Assembly: GCF_002217435.1 (NCBI RefSeq)
Contig: NZ_MUHF01000002.1
Location: 251,450-315,449, forward strand
DNA: 64,000 nucleotides
Direction of reading: 5' to 3'
Source: Flavobacterium reichenbachii
Lineage (GTDB): Bacteria; Bacteroidota; Bacteroidia; Flavobacteriales; Flavobacteriaceae
A model generated the notes under the pieces. The model worked only from the letters and a program-made list of their open reading frames with translations. It searched no databases and was not told where the DNA came from. Numbering within the stretch: the stretch's first letter is position 1; every line of letters starts with the position of its first letter. Shown here one piece after another: positions 35,327 to 44,173 of the stretch. The position numbers and the translations under genes were made by a program.

Positions 35327-35965
35327 ATGAATGTTATTTTAGTTGGGATCATAGTGGCCAACGCTTTGATTAGTTACCAGGGTTTTAATGATTTTTCTTT
35401 TTTTAGAAAATACGAATTCCATATCGGAAGCATTCGTTCAGGCGAACAGATTAGAATGTTGTCTTCTGGTTTTCTGCATGTAGACATGCTGCATTTGATT
35501 TTTAATATGTATACGCTTTGGGTTTTTGCACCCGAAGTTATCAATTGGTTTGATACGCTTTCTTTTGTTCTGATTTATTTCGGAAGTCTAATTTTTGGGA
35601 ACTTACTTACGCTGCTGTTCCACAAAGACGACTATAGTTATAGGGCAGTTGGAGCTTCGGGAGCCGTAACGGGAGTTTTATATTCGGCAATTTTATTACA
35701 TCCGGAAAAGACTTTAGGTTTGTTCTTTGTTATTCCTATACCGGCAATTTTATTCGGAATTTTATATTTATTGTATTCAATTTATGGAATGAAAGCCAAA
35801 AATGACAACATTGGGCATACTGCGCATTTTGGAGGTGCTGTAGGCGGTTATTTGATTACTTTGATAAAAGAACCTTCATTATTTGTAGACAATACTTTGA
35901 TGGTTGTACTGCTCGCAATTCCGATTTTGATCCTTTTTGGAATGGCAAAATTGGGTAAATTATAA
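35327..35965 (+). CDS. Rhomboid family intramembrane serine protease
   Basis: A 212-residue protein with about six membrane helices. The dyad is Ser111 in GASGAVTG and His167 in AHFGGAVGGY; the supporting HLIFNMYTLW motif supplies His56 and Asn60. All catalytic parts of the GlpG type are present, without cytosolic N-domain. Rhomboids cleave membrane-spanning substrates; the substrate here is unknown. The SIMPL gene follows 52 bases later on the same strand and may be cotranscribed. Confidence 0.92.
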   Translation: MNVILVGIIVANALISYQGFNDFSFFRKYEFHIGSIRSGEQIRMLSSGFLHVDMLHLIFNMYTLWVFAPEVINWFDTLSFVLIYFGSLIFGNLLTLLFHKDDYSYRAVGASGAVTGVLYSAILLHPEKTLGLFFVIPIPAILFGILYLLYSIYGMKAKNDNIGHTAHFGGAVGGYLITLIKEPSLFVDNTLMVVLLAIPILILFGMAKLGKL

Positions 35966-36017
35966 GGATGGCATAACTTTTGAATTGCTTTTCCCGAACA
36001 ATAAAAATTTAACAAAA

Positions 36018-36707
36018 ATGAAAAAACTAGTATTATTTTTAACAATCATGTTTATGACTATGTCTTACGGCCAGGAAATCAAACAAATACCTCTAATTAA
36101 TGTTAATGGAGAAGGAAAAGTAAAAGTAGCGCCTGATCAGGTTTGTATTTCAGCTTCGGTTGAAACAAAAGGGAATAATGCTAAAGACGTTAAAAAACAA
36201 AATGACGAAAAGATGGATGCCGTTCTGAAATTCATCAAAAAAATGAATATTCCGACAGCAGATTTCAAAACAAAACAAGTTGCTCTTAATCCACAATACG
36301 ATTATGAGAAAAAGAAAACTTCTTATAATGCAGTACAAACTGTAGAAATCATTGTAAAAGATTTGTCTAAATATGATGAATTGATGGAAGGTTTGGTACA
36401 GCAGGGAATTAATCGCATTGACAAAGTTTCTTTTGAATCCTCTAAATTAGCACAATATCAAACAGAAGCTAGAAAACTGGCTATGAAAGATGCTAAAGTA
36501 AAAGCAGAAGAATACGTGTCTGTTTTAGGACAGAAAGTAGGTAAAGCATTTACGATTTCTGATAATTCTCAAGTATATCATCCACAGCCAATGTATGCTG
36601 CGATGAGAATGAAAGAAGCAGATACAATGGGAGCTTCAAATGAAACATTAGCGATTGGAGAAATCGAAATCACAGCAAATGTAAGTGTGAGTTTTGTTTT
36701 AGACTAA
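36018..36707 (+). CDS. SIMPL (DUF541) domain protein
   Basis: A 229-residue exported protein with signal peptide ending MSYGQ. The SIMPL domain is recognised from INVNGEGKVKVAPDQVCISASVETKG, QVALNPQYDYEKKKTSYNAVQTVEI and the ARKLAMKDAKVKAEEYVSVLGQKVG helix. Known relatives include E. coli YggE (oxidative stress) and mouse SIMPL; the biochemical role is unclear. The ATG at 36018 begins the signal peptide; an earlier in-frame ATG at 35937 overlaps the rhomboid gene and is unlikely. Confidence 0.85.
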   Translation: MKKLVLFLTIMFMTMSYGQEIKQIPLINVNGEGKVKVAPDQVCISASVETKGNNAKDVKKQNDEKMDAVLKFIKKMNIPTADFKTKQVALNPQYDYEKKKTSYNAVQTVEIIVKDLSKYDELMEGLVQQGINRIDKVSFESSKLAQYQTEARKLAMKDAKVKAEEYVSVLGQKVGKAFTISDNSQVYHPQPMYAAMRMKEADTMGASNETLAIGEIEITANVSVSFVLD

Positions 36708-36726
36708 ACGATATAGATCATAAATT

Positions 36727-36774
36727 AAAAAATCCAAATTCCAATTGTAAAGTTGGGATTTGGATTTTTTTTTT
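36727..36774. terminator. Bidirectional terminator after the SIMPL gene
   Basis: AATCCAAATTCCAA pairs with TTGGGATTTGGATT (one mismatch), with A on the left and T on the right. It separates convergent SIMPL and GH3 genes and marks the left border of the xylan locus. Confidence 0.8.
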
Positions 36775-36779
36775 GAATG

Positions 36780-39410
36780 TTACTTTCCTATTTGAATAAT
36801 CTGAGAAACTATATTGCTGTTTAGTGGTTTTTTTTCATCTGGCTGAGAACCTCCGATGGCTAGTTTAAGTTTTCCATCATATTGTTTAAGTTTTCCATCG
36901 GTCGTAACATACGAAAGATCGTCAGGAGAAAGGTTAAAAACAATTGTTTTGCTTTCGCCCGGTTTTAAGTGAAGTCGTTCAAATCCTTTTAAACTTTTTA
37001 AAGGTGTTTTTATAGATAAATCCTGATTGATTAGATACAATTGAGCAACTTCTTCCCCCTCAGTTTTGCCAGTATTTTTAATTCTTACTGAGACAGGAAC
37101 AGATTCGTTTTTTTTAATTTTAGAAGGAATATTTAGCTGATCATATTTGAATGAAGTATAACTCAAGCCATATCCAAAACCATATAGAGGATCTCCCTTA
37201 AAATAACGATAGGTTTTGTTGTCCATACTGTAATCTACAAAAGCAGGTAAGTCTGAATCGCTTTTGTAAAAAGTTACAGGCAGTTTTCCTCCAGGATTAT
37301 AATCTCCAAAAAGAACATCAGTAACTGCAGTTCCTGCAGCTTGTCCTCCGTACCACGCATTGAGTATTGCGGGAACATTTTCTGCTTCCCACGGAATCGC
37401 TATTGCACTTCCGGTCATCATCACAAAAACTACTGGTTTTCCTGAGTTTTTTAAAGCTTTCATCAGCTGTGTCTGAATCTCCGGAAGCAGAATCGAAGTT
37501 CTGTCACCGCCGGAGAAGCCAGTAAAGTTAACCGGCATTTCTTCGCCTTCAAGTTGTGGTGAGATTCCTCCAACAAAAATAAAAGCATCAGCATCTTTAT
37601 TTCTTTCTACTAATTTTTTAAAATCAGTTTTTTCAAAATTGCCTGTATTTAATGTTACGTTTGCTTTTCCTTCTCCCTGCCAATATTCCAGCACCAGATT
37701 GTAAACCGTATTTTTTGAGGTGTTTAATTTAAAAGTTTTTTCTCCCCATCGATTTTTTTTCCATGCGTTAATAACTTCTTTTCCATTTACTAAAAAGCGG
37801 TATCCGTCATCAGCATTGAGTTCAAAAGTAATCGAGCTGTCCTGAGATGCTGTAAAATTTGTGGTATAACGTGCCGAAAAATGGTTTGCTTTGATGTTTT
37901 TAACAACAGCTTCTCCTTCCTGCCAAAAGTTATTCACTTCTGATTCAGTTCTTACTGTCTCGGGATTTCCTGATAAATTTACATTATTGTAATATTCCGC
38001 TTTAAAACCCTGTTTTCCTTCATAAGAATATTGATTTTTAAGATTCTGATACACTAATAATGTATCATTGGTAAAGTTGATCGCTTTTTCATAAACTACT
38101 TCTGTACTGCTGCCAAGTTTTTCTTTAATGCCTTGCAAAACAGTAGTTAGTTTACTTGGAGTACCGTTATAATTTCCTAAAATCGAAATGGAATTATCAG
38201 CATTAGGACCAAGAATCACAATCTTTTTCAGGTCTTTTTTTAGAGGCAGGATATTTTTTTCATTTCGAAGTAAAACAATTGATTGTCTGGCCATTTTTAA
38301 TGCATGCTGTTGATGTTCTGCACTTTCAAGAACAGAAGATGGCGTTTGGGCATATTTTACCATTGCCGGAGCATCGAACATTCCTAATCGGAAGCGGATC
38401 ATAAACAGACGTTTCACCGAAATATCAATTTGATCCTCACTGATTTTTTTGTTTTTTACAGCCTGAACCAAGGCTTTGTAAGCATCTGTACCGCAATCTA
38501 TATCGGTTCCGTGAAAAACCGCATCTGCAGATGCTGATTCTGCATCGGGATGTGTTTTGTGATTTTTAAAAAAGTCATCAATCGCCCAGCAGTCGGACGT
38601 CACATAACCGTCAAATTTCCATTGATTTCTTAAGATATCAGTCATAAGAATATCACTGGCACAGCAAGGCTGAGTTCTAAAAGCATTATAAGCGCACATG
38701 ACACCGGCTGTTTTAGATTCTGTTACCAACTTTTTAAAAGCAGGTAAATAAGTGTCCCAAAGTTCGTATGGAGTTACATCAACATCAAAAGTATGACGCA
38801 GCGATTCAGGCCCGCTGTGTACAGCATAATGTTTGGCACACGCAGCAGCTTTTAGATATTTAGGATCGTCTCCCTGTAAACCTTTAACAAAGGAATCTCC
38901 TAAAATACTTGTCAAATACGGATCTTCTCCATAAGTTTCCTGTCCGCGTCCCCAGCGCGGGTCTCGAAAAATATTGATATTTGGCGTCCAGTACGTTAAT
39001 CCCAGATAACGCTCGTTTGTTCGGTTTAGCTCAACTGCTTTATTGTAAATTGCCCTTCCTTCCAGTGCCGAATAATCGGCCATTTTATAAAGTGAGTTTT
39101 TATCAAATGTTGCAGCCATTGCAATTGCCTGAGGGTAAACGGTAGTTTTAAAAGGAGTTCTTGCTACGCCGTGCAATGTTTCATTCCACCAATCGTAAGC
39201 CGGAATTTCCAGTCTTGTAATTGCCGGAGAAGAATTGAGCATTTGCGATACTTTTTCTTCTAATGTTAAGCGTTTTACAAGATCATCAACTCGTTTTTCA
39301 AAACTTAAGTTTGGATCCTGAAATAAAAATTTTTCTTTTTTTTCTTTTTGACTATAACAGTAAACAGTAATTAACAGGACAATTAGGGAGGTTATTTTTT
39401 TTGATTTCAT
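36780..39410 (-). CDS. GH3 beta-xylosidase/glucosidase with PA14 domain
   Basis: An 876-residue exported GH3 enzyme (signal peptide ending CYSQ). The TIM-barrel domain carries the nucleophile Asp273 in YVTSDCWAID, plus DPRWGRGQETYGEDP and KHYAVHSGPE. The second domain has KKIVILGPNAD. A PA14 domain is inserted at about 465-590 (GFKAEYYNNVNLSGNPE, DDGYRFLVNGKEV). The C-terminal fibronectin-type domain ends the chain. This layout and the HTFDVDVTPYELWDTYLPAF segment fit xylan beta-1,4-xylosidases. It releases xylose from short xylo-oligosaccharides in the periplasm. An operator lies 54 bases upstream of its start. Confidence 0.92.
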   Translation of the reverse strand: MKSKKITSLIVLLITVYCYSQKEKKEKFLFQDPNLSFEKRVDDLVKRLTLEEKVSQMLNSSPAITRLEIPAYDWWNETLHGVARTPFKTTVYPQAIAMAATFDKNSLYKMADYSALEGRAIYNKAVELNRTNERYLGLTYWTPNINIFRDPRWGRGQETYGEDPYLTSILGDSFVKGLQGDDPKYLKAAACAKHYAVHSGPESLRHTFDVDVTPYELWDTYLPAFKKLVTESKTAGVMCAYNAFRTQPCCASDILMTDILRNQWKFDGYVTSDCWAIDDFFKNHKTHPDAESASADAVFHGTDIDCGTDAYKALVQAVKNKKISEDQIDISVKRLFMIRFRLGMFDAPAMVKYAQTPSSVLESAEHQQHALKMARQSIVLLRNEKNILPLKKDLKKIVILGPNADNSISILGNYNGTPSKLTTVLQGIKEKLGSSTEVVYEKAINFTNDTLLVYQNLKNQYSYEGKQGFKAEYYNNVNLSGNPETVRTESEVNNFWQEGEAVVKNIKANHFSARYTTNFTASQDSSITFELNADDGYRFLVNGKEVINAWKKNRWGEKTFKLNTSKNTVYNLVLEYWQGEGKANVTLNTGNFEKTDFKKLVERNKDADAFIFVGGISPQLEGEEMPVNFTGFSGGDRTSILLPEIQTQLMKALKNSGKPVVFVMMTGSAIAIPWEAENVPAILNAWYGGQAAGTAVTDVLFGDYNPGGKLPVTFYKSDSDLPAFVDYSMDNKTYRYFKGDPLYGFGYGLSYTSFKYDQLNIPSKIKKNESVPVSVRIKNTGKTEGEEVAQLYLINQDLSIKTPLKSLKGFERLHLKPGESKTIVFNLSPDDLSYVTTDGKLKQYDGKLKLAIGGSQPDEKKPLNSNIVSQIIQIGK

Positions 39411-39463
39411 AGGTTTTACATGATATTATTAAAAAGATCAATTTAGATTTACCAACACTTATA

Positions 39464-39475
39464 ACAACCGATTGT
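39464..39475. promoter_or_regulatory. LacI-type operator 1 (GH3/lacI intergenic)
   Basis: ACAACCGATTGT, a near-perfect palindrome centred on CG. It lies 54 bases upstream of GH3 (minus strand) and 146 bases upstream of the LacI gene (plus strand), so it may act on either. Confidence 0.75.
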
Positions 39476-39620
39476 GTAAAGTAATGATTTTTTTCTGAAA
39501 ATAAAAAATAAGTTTATTCGATTTAGTTCAATATCTGATTCTCACTTATACTAAATCTCTTAGAAATCAGCTATTATATAGTTAAAATAGCTACATTTAC
39601 GCACTATAGTATTAAAACTC

Positions 39621-40652
39621 ATGGAAGAGCACAGACATGTAACGATTTATGATATTGCGGAGCGTTTGAATCTTGCAACATCAACAATTTCGAGGGCTTT
39701 AAAAGATCATCACAGCATAAGTGATAAGACAATAAAAAAAGTAAAGCAGACCGCTAAAGAAATGGGATTTGTTCCCAATACATTAGCAGCAGGTTTGCGT
39801 GGCAATAAATCCAGAACTATTGGAATTTTAATTCCAACAATCACACAGCCCTTTTTATCTTCTTTAATCAGCGGGATCGAAATCACGGCGCAAAAATCTG
39901 ATTATACTGTAATTATTATGCAATCTCATGATTCGTACGAGATGGAGGTAGATTTGGCTAAATCATTGTACAGTAATAGAGTAAGCGGTGTAATTTGTTC
40001 TCTGGCAATGGAGACAAAAGATACTTCTCATTTTCATCAGTTTTCCAATAATAATATTCCGCTTGTATTTGTAGACAGGGTTCCAAGAGATTATGATACT
40101 TTTAGAGTTGTAATCAATAATTATTTAGCGGGCTATAAAGCTACAAAACATCTAATAGAACAAGGTTGTAAAAGAATTGCGCATCTCACTGCCGGATCAG
40201 AATTTGGTACTCTTTATAATGAAAGAAAGCGCGGTTATATGGATGCATTGGCAGAACACGATCTGGCAATTGAAGATGATCTGATTGTAGTTCTAAAACA
40301 TATGACTTATGAAGAAGGAGTAAAGGCCTGTAATCAGTTATTTGACTTAAAAACACCGCCTGACGGACTTTTTGCTCCTGGAGATATTCTTGCGGTGAGT
40401 GCAGTCCAGACCGCCAAAAAAAGAGGTGTAAAAGTACCCGAAGAGCTTGCGGTCATTGGTTTTAATGACGATCCAATTTCAGAAATAATTGAGCCAAATA
40501 TTTCGACTATTACACATCCTGCAGAAAAAATGGGTAAAGCCGCGGCTGAATTGATTATAAAAAATCTAAAATCTGTTAAAGAAGAAGATGCGAAAGAAAT
40601 TACTTTTTTAAATACTCAGGTTGTAGTACGAGAATCTTCTAAGAGAATTTAA
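39621..40652 (+). CDS. LacI family transcriptional regulator of the xylan locus
   Basis: A 343-residue regulator. The HTH is VTIYDIAERLNLATSTISRALK, followed by the hinge helix LAAGLRGNKS that inserts at a central CG step. A periplasmic-binding-protein-like sensor fills residues about 65-340 (TIGILIPTITQPFLSSLISG, FNDDPISEIIEPNISTITHP). The palindrome ACAACCGATTGT with a central CG, found six times in this locus, is the expected shape for its operator. The effector is unknown; xylo-oligosaccharide or a glucuronate derivative is likely from context. The gene is divergent from GH3. Confidence 0.92.
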   Translation: MEEHRHVTIYDIAERLNLATSTISRALKDHHSISDKTIKKVKQTAKEMGFVPNTLAAGLRGNKSRTIGILIPTITQPFLSSLISGIEITAQKSDYTVIIMQSHDSYEMEVDLAKSLYSNRVSGVICSLAMETKDTSHFHQFSNNNIPLVFVDRVPRDYDTFRVVINNYLAGYKATKHLIEQGCKRIAHLTAGSEFGTLYNERKRGYMDALAEHDLAIEDDLIVVLKHMTYEEGVKACNQLFDLKTPPDGLFAPGDILAVSAVQTAKKRGVKVPEELAVIGFNDDPISEIIEPNISTITHPAEKMGKAAAELIIKNLKSVKEEDAKEITFLNTQVVVRESSKRI

Positions 40653-40672
40653 CTTTATATAAAAATTCAAGC

Positions 40673-40711
40673 AAACCTGCTGATATTCTTGATATCAGCA
40701 GGTTTTTTTTG
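40673..40711 (+). terminator. Terminator of the LacI gene
   Basis: AACCTGCTGATAT (40674-40686) pairs with ATATCAGCAGGTT (40692-40704), followed by T. Separates regulator and GH67 transcripts. Confidence 0.9.
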
Positions 40712-40805
40712 TTTAAAATGTATTTGAAAAATCCATTCGAAAAATATTTTTTTGTTATAAAAAGCGAACAATTGCCTTTTTTATTTTTTTATTCCTGAAT
40801 TTTTG

Positions 40806-40826
40806 TATTTTAGCACAACCGATTGC
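40806..40826 (+). promoter_or_regulatory. GH67 promoter with LacI-type operator 2
   Basis: A -7-like TATTTTAG (40806-40813) is followed after one base by ACAACCGATTGC (40815-40826). The operator therefore covers the likely transcription start, a repressor position. The GH67 ATG is 82 bases further. Confidence 0.65.
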
Positions 40827-40908
40827 AAGAGGCAAAATATTTTTAATAATTTATTTTTTAAATATATTTTTTGTTTAATGATCAGGTTTTAATACTAATA
40901 AATGAATT

Positions 40909-43113
40909 ATGCTCAAATTAGAAAATCTCAAAGTATCTCAAATAATTCCATTTACCAATAAGAGTTATATCAGTTATCTAATTCTTTCAGTTTTAATTTC
41001 CTTTTCAGCTTCAGCTCAAAAAGATTATAAATTATGGCTGCAGTATAATGCAATAGTAAATTCTTCGATTGCTTTAGAATATAAAAACAATCTTAAGGGA
41101 ATTGTGGTATTAGGAAATTCTGAAACTATCAAAATAGCGAAGAAAGAACTCGAAACAGGTTTTTTGGAAATGTTAGGAAACGTTCCCGAAATCAAAACAG
41201 CTTTAAAAGGAGAGTATAATCTAATTGCAGGTTCTCAATCTAATTTGGATACAGAGCTAAAAAATAGTCTTCAATCAGATTTCCAAAAATTAAATGAAGA
41301 AGGTTTTATCATCAAATCGATTGCTGTTAAAAATAAAAAACAACTTATTATTACAGGAAAAAATGATATCGCTGTTTTGTATGGTGTTTTTAATTTTCTG
41401 AGAATCATGCAGACCAATAAAACGATAAAAAATCTAAATATTGCCGATTCTCCAAAAACGAACATTAGAATTTTAAATCATTGGGATAATCTGGACAGAA
41501 CAATTGAAAGAGGTTATGCCGGATTTTCTTTATGGAACTGGCAAAAACTTCCCGATTTTATCGATCAGCGTTATATAGATTATGCGAGAGCAAATGCTTC
41601 AGTCGGAATTAACGGAACAGTTTTGACAAATGTAAATGCCAATGCCTTGATTTTGACACCTCAATATTTAGAAAAAGTCGAAGCTCTGGCAAATGTCTTT
41701 AGACCATACGGAATAAAAGTTTATTTAACAGCAAGATTTTCGGCACCAATTGAAATTGGAAATCTGAAAACTGCCGATCCAAAAGATTCTGAAGTGATCA
41801 AGTGGTGGAAAAATAAAGCATCAGAAATTTACAAACGAATTCCTGATTTTGGCGGATTTTTGGTAAAAGCCAACTCAGAAGGCCAGCCCGGTCCTCAAAA
41901 TTACGGAAGAGATCACGTTGACGGCGCCAATATGCTTGCCGATGCGGTTGCGCCTTTTGGAGGTGTAATTATGTGGAGAGCTTTTGTATATTCTGAACAT
42001 GATGCAAATGATCGTGCCAAACAAGCTTATGCAGAATTTGAGCCTTATGACGGAAAATTTAAAGAAAATGTAATCGTTCAGGTTAAAAATGGAGCAATCG
42101 ATTTTCAGCCGAGAGAACCTTTTCATCCTTTATTTGGCGCAATGCCCAAAACGCCTTTGATGATAGAATTTCAAATCACACAGGAATATTTAGGGTTTAG
42201 TACACATTTGGTTTTTCTTCCTAAACTATTTCAGGAGGTTTTAGAATCAGATACGTATAAAAAAGGAAAAGGTTCCACCGTGGCAAAAGTTATTGACGGG
42301 ACTTTGCACGGCAATAAGATTACAGGAATTGCAGGTGTTGCCAATATAGGAAATGATCTAAACTGGACTGGACATCCTTTTGCGCAGGCAAACTGGTACG
42401 GTTTCGGAAGACTGGCGTGGAATCCTTATTTAGATTCGGAAACTATTGCTGAGGAATGGCTGAAATGTACTTTTTCTAACGATGAAAATTTTATAAAACC
42501 GGTAAAAAACATGATGATTGAATCGCGTGAAGCTGTAGTTAATTACATGACACCGCTTGGACTTCATCATATTATGGACACAGGACATCACTATGGACCC
42601 GGACCTTGGGTTTCTAATTTGTCACGGCCAGAATGGAATCCGACTTATTATCATAAAGCAGATAAAAACGGAATTGGTTTTGATCGATCTGAGTCAGGTA
42701 CAAATGCTATTTTGCAATATGCACCAGAAGTAAAAGCTTTTTTTGGTAATTTAGAAACCTGTCCGGAGAAAGATTTATTGTGGTTTCATCACGTTTCCTG
42801 GGATTATAAATTAAAAAATGGAGAAACACTTTGGAACGGCATGGCATTGAAATATCAGGAAGGAGTTAATCAGGTAAAAGAAATGCAGCAGGTTTGGAAG
42901 AATGCAGAAAAATACATTGACAGCGAACGTTTTAAAGAAGTAGAAATGTTATTGGAAATTCAATACAAAGAAGCAAAGTGGTGGCGTGATGCGTGTTTAC
43001 TTTATTTTCAGCAGTTTTCTGGTAAAGATCTTCCGGCGGGCGTTGAGAAACCAGCACAAGCATTAGATTATTTTAAATCATTAAAATTCCCATTTGCACC
43101 GGGAAATGGATAA
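40909..43113 (+). CDS. GH67 alpha-glucuronidase
   Basis: A 734-residue exported enzyme (hydrophobic segment and SASAQ cleavage site around residue 36) that removes (4-O-methyl-)glucuronic acid from the non-reducing end of glucurono-xylo-oligosaccharides. The catalytic acid is Glu324 in VKANSEGQPGP. The paired base Asp and Glu lie in VQVKNGAIDFQPREP and FQITQEYLG. The MLYF, GLHHIMDTGHHYGPGPW and C-terminal helical segments fit the family at normal length. It probably acts in the periplasm. First gene of a GH67-SDR-uxuA-GH10 series under the operator at 40815. Confidence 0.93.
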   Translation: MLKLENLKVSQIIPFTNKSYISYLILSVLISFSASAQKDYKLWLQYNAIVNSSIALEYKNNLKGIVVLGNSETIKIAKKELETGFLEMLGNVPEIKTALKGEYNLIAGSQSNLDTELKNSLQSDFQKLNEEGFIIKSIAVKNKKQLIITGKNDIAVLYGVFNFLRIMQTNKTIKNLNIADSPKTNIRILNHWDNLDRTIERGYAGFSLWNWQKLPDFIDQRYIDYARANASVGINGTVLTNVNANALILTPQYLEKVEALANVFRPYGIKVYLTARFSAPIEIGNLKTADPKDSEVIKWWKNKASEIYKRIPDFGGFLVKANSEGQPGPQNYGRDHVDGANMLADAVAPFGGVIMWRAFVYSEHDANDRAKQAYAEFEPYDGKFKENVIVQVKNGAIDFQPREPFHPLFGAMPKTPLMIEFQITQEYLGFSTHLVFLPKLFQEVLESDTYKKGKGSTVAKVIDGTLHGNKITGIAGVANIGNDLNWTGHPFAQANWYGFGRLAWNPYLDSETIAEEWLKCTFSNDENFIKPVKNMMIESREAVVNYMTPLGLHHIMDTGHHYGPGPWVSNLSRPEWNPTYYHKADKNGIGFDRSESGTNAILQYAPEVKAFFGNLETCPEKDLLWFHHVSWDYKLKNGETLWNGMALKYQEGVNQVKEMQQVWKNAEKYIDSERFKEVEMLLEIQYKEAKWWRDACLLYFQQFSGKDLPAGVEKPAQALDYFKSLKFPFAPGNG

Positions 43114-43119
43114 ATTGTA

Positions 43120-43244
43120 ACGCGGATTAAACGGATTCGCTTTCGCGAAGACACTGAAAAAAAAGGATTTTTCCAATAAAAATAAAATAAAAAAAAACCG
43201 CGTAAATCCGCGTTTTCGCGACAGCGAATCCGTTTTATCCGCGT
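43120..43244. repeat. Imperfect inverted repeat, ACGCGGATTAAACGGATTCG arms
   Basis: The 30-base arms 43120-43149 and 43215-43244 are complementary at 28 of 30 positions around an A-rich 65-base loop. A single arm recurs at 13647-13676. It sits between GH67 and the SDR gene without an ORF, and could reduce read-through. Confidence 0.75.
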
Positions 43245-43268
43245 ACGAATAAATATATTTTAAAAATT

Positions 43269-44006
43269 ATGAGCAGAAAAACAGCAATTGTAACCGGAGG
43301 AAATTCAGGTTTAGGATTTGCAACCGCAAAAAAACTTTGTGACAACGGAATCACAACGTACATTATCGGAAGATCAAAAGAAAAAACAGAAGAAGCTTGT
43401 GCAGAAATTGGTGAAAATGCCATTCCGGTAATATTCGACTTAAATGACCTCAAAGGAATTCCTGCAATGATTGAGAGCATTGCTCAAAAAAGTCCAATCG
43501 ATATTTTGGTAAACAATGCAGGAATTAATCTAAAAAAAGAGTTTTTGGATGTTACCGATGAAGATTTTTTATCTGTAATTCATACTAATCTTTTGAGTGT
43601 CTTTGCAGTAAGCAGAGAAGTCGTAAAAAATATGAAAGCCAATGGAAGCGGAAGTATTATCAATATCAGTTCGATGGCATCGCAATACGGAATTCCAAAA
43701 GTAATTGCCTATTCTTCAAGCAAAGGCGCAATAGAATCGATGACACGTGCTATGGCAGTTGAGCTGGCTCCAGCCGGAATCCGCGTAAATTGTATTGCAC
43801 CGGGATTTATAAAAACAAAAATGTCTTCTACGGCACTCGACAACGATCCGGAAAGAAAGAATAAAGTGCTTTCCAGAACGCCAATGGGATTTTTAGGAGA
43901 ACCTTCGGATATTGCAGATGCAGTTTATTATTTCGCTTTAAGCGAATCAAAATATACTACTGGTACAGTTTTACCAGTTGACGGAGGTAACAGTATCGGA
44001 TTTTAA
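43269..44006 (+). CDS. SDR oxidoreductase, probable fructuronate/mannonate reductase
   Basis: A 245-residue short-chain dehydrogenase. The cofactor site is TGGNSGLGFA, the NNAG motif is ILVNNAGIN, and the triad is Ser in INISSMASQ with Tyr and Lys in AYSSSKGAI. A conserved PGFIKTKM loop and the terminal DGGNSIGF end the fold. Placed directly before uxuA, it most likely interconverts D-fructuronate and D-mannonate, replacing the unrelated E. coli UxuB as in some other bacteria with SDR-type UxuB. A gluconate-5-dehydrogenase-like activity is the alternative. Product assignment rests on context. Confidence 0.75.
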   Translation: MSRKTAIVTGGNSGLGFATAKKLCDNGITTYIIGRSKEKTEEACAEIGENAIPVIFDLNDLKGIPAMIESIAQKSPIDILVNNAGINLKKEFLDVTDEDFLSVIHTNLLSVFAVSREVVKNMKANGSGSIINISSMASQYGIPKVIAYSSSKGAIESMTRAMAVELAPAGIRVNCIAPGFIKTKMSSTALDNDPERKNKVLSRTPMGFLGEPSDIADAVYYFALSESKYTTGTVLPVDGGNSIGF

Positions 44007-44020
44007 TTTTTAAATATTTT

Positions 44021-44158
44021 AAACACATAGAAACATAGCTTTTTTTTTGTCTAAAGAGGCGTTACACTTGCATTAATACACATAGACTATGTGTTAGAAA
44101 CTCGTTTCTTTTGTTTAATCTTTTCAATTTAAATAAAAATCTATGTTTCTATGTGTTT
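44021..44158. repeat. 138-base inverted-repeat element before uxuA
   Basis: AAACACATAGAAACATAG (44021-44038) and its exact complement (44141-44158) form 18-bp ends. A nested palindrome, ACACATAGACTATGTGT, lies at 44078-44094. No ORF; another member of the intergenic palindrome set. Confidence 0.7.
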
Positions 44159-44173
44159 ATAAAAAATAGTAGT

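Noticed and set aside
35937..36017. N-terminal extension of the SIMPL protein
   Set aside because: It overlaps the rhomboid gene, and a normal signal peptide starts at the ATG at 36018.
44111..44173. N-terminal extension of UxuA
   Set aside because: The added residues derive from the inverted-repeat element and are not part of the enzyme family; the family start fits 44174.
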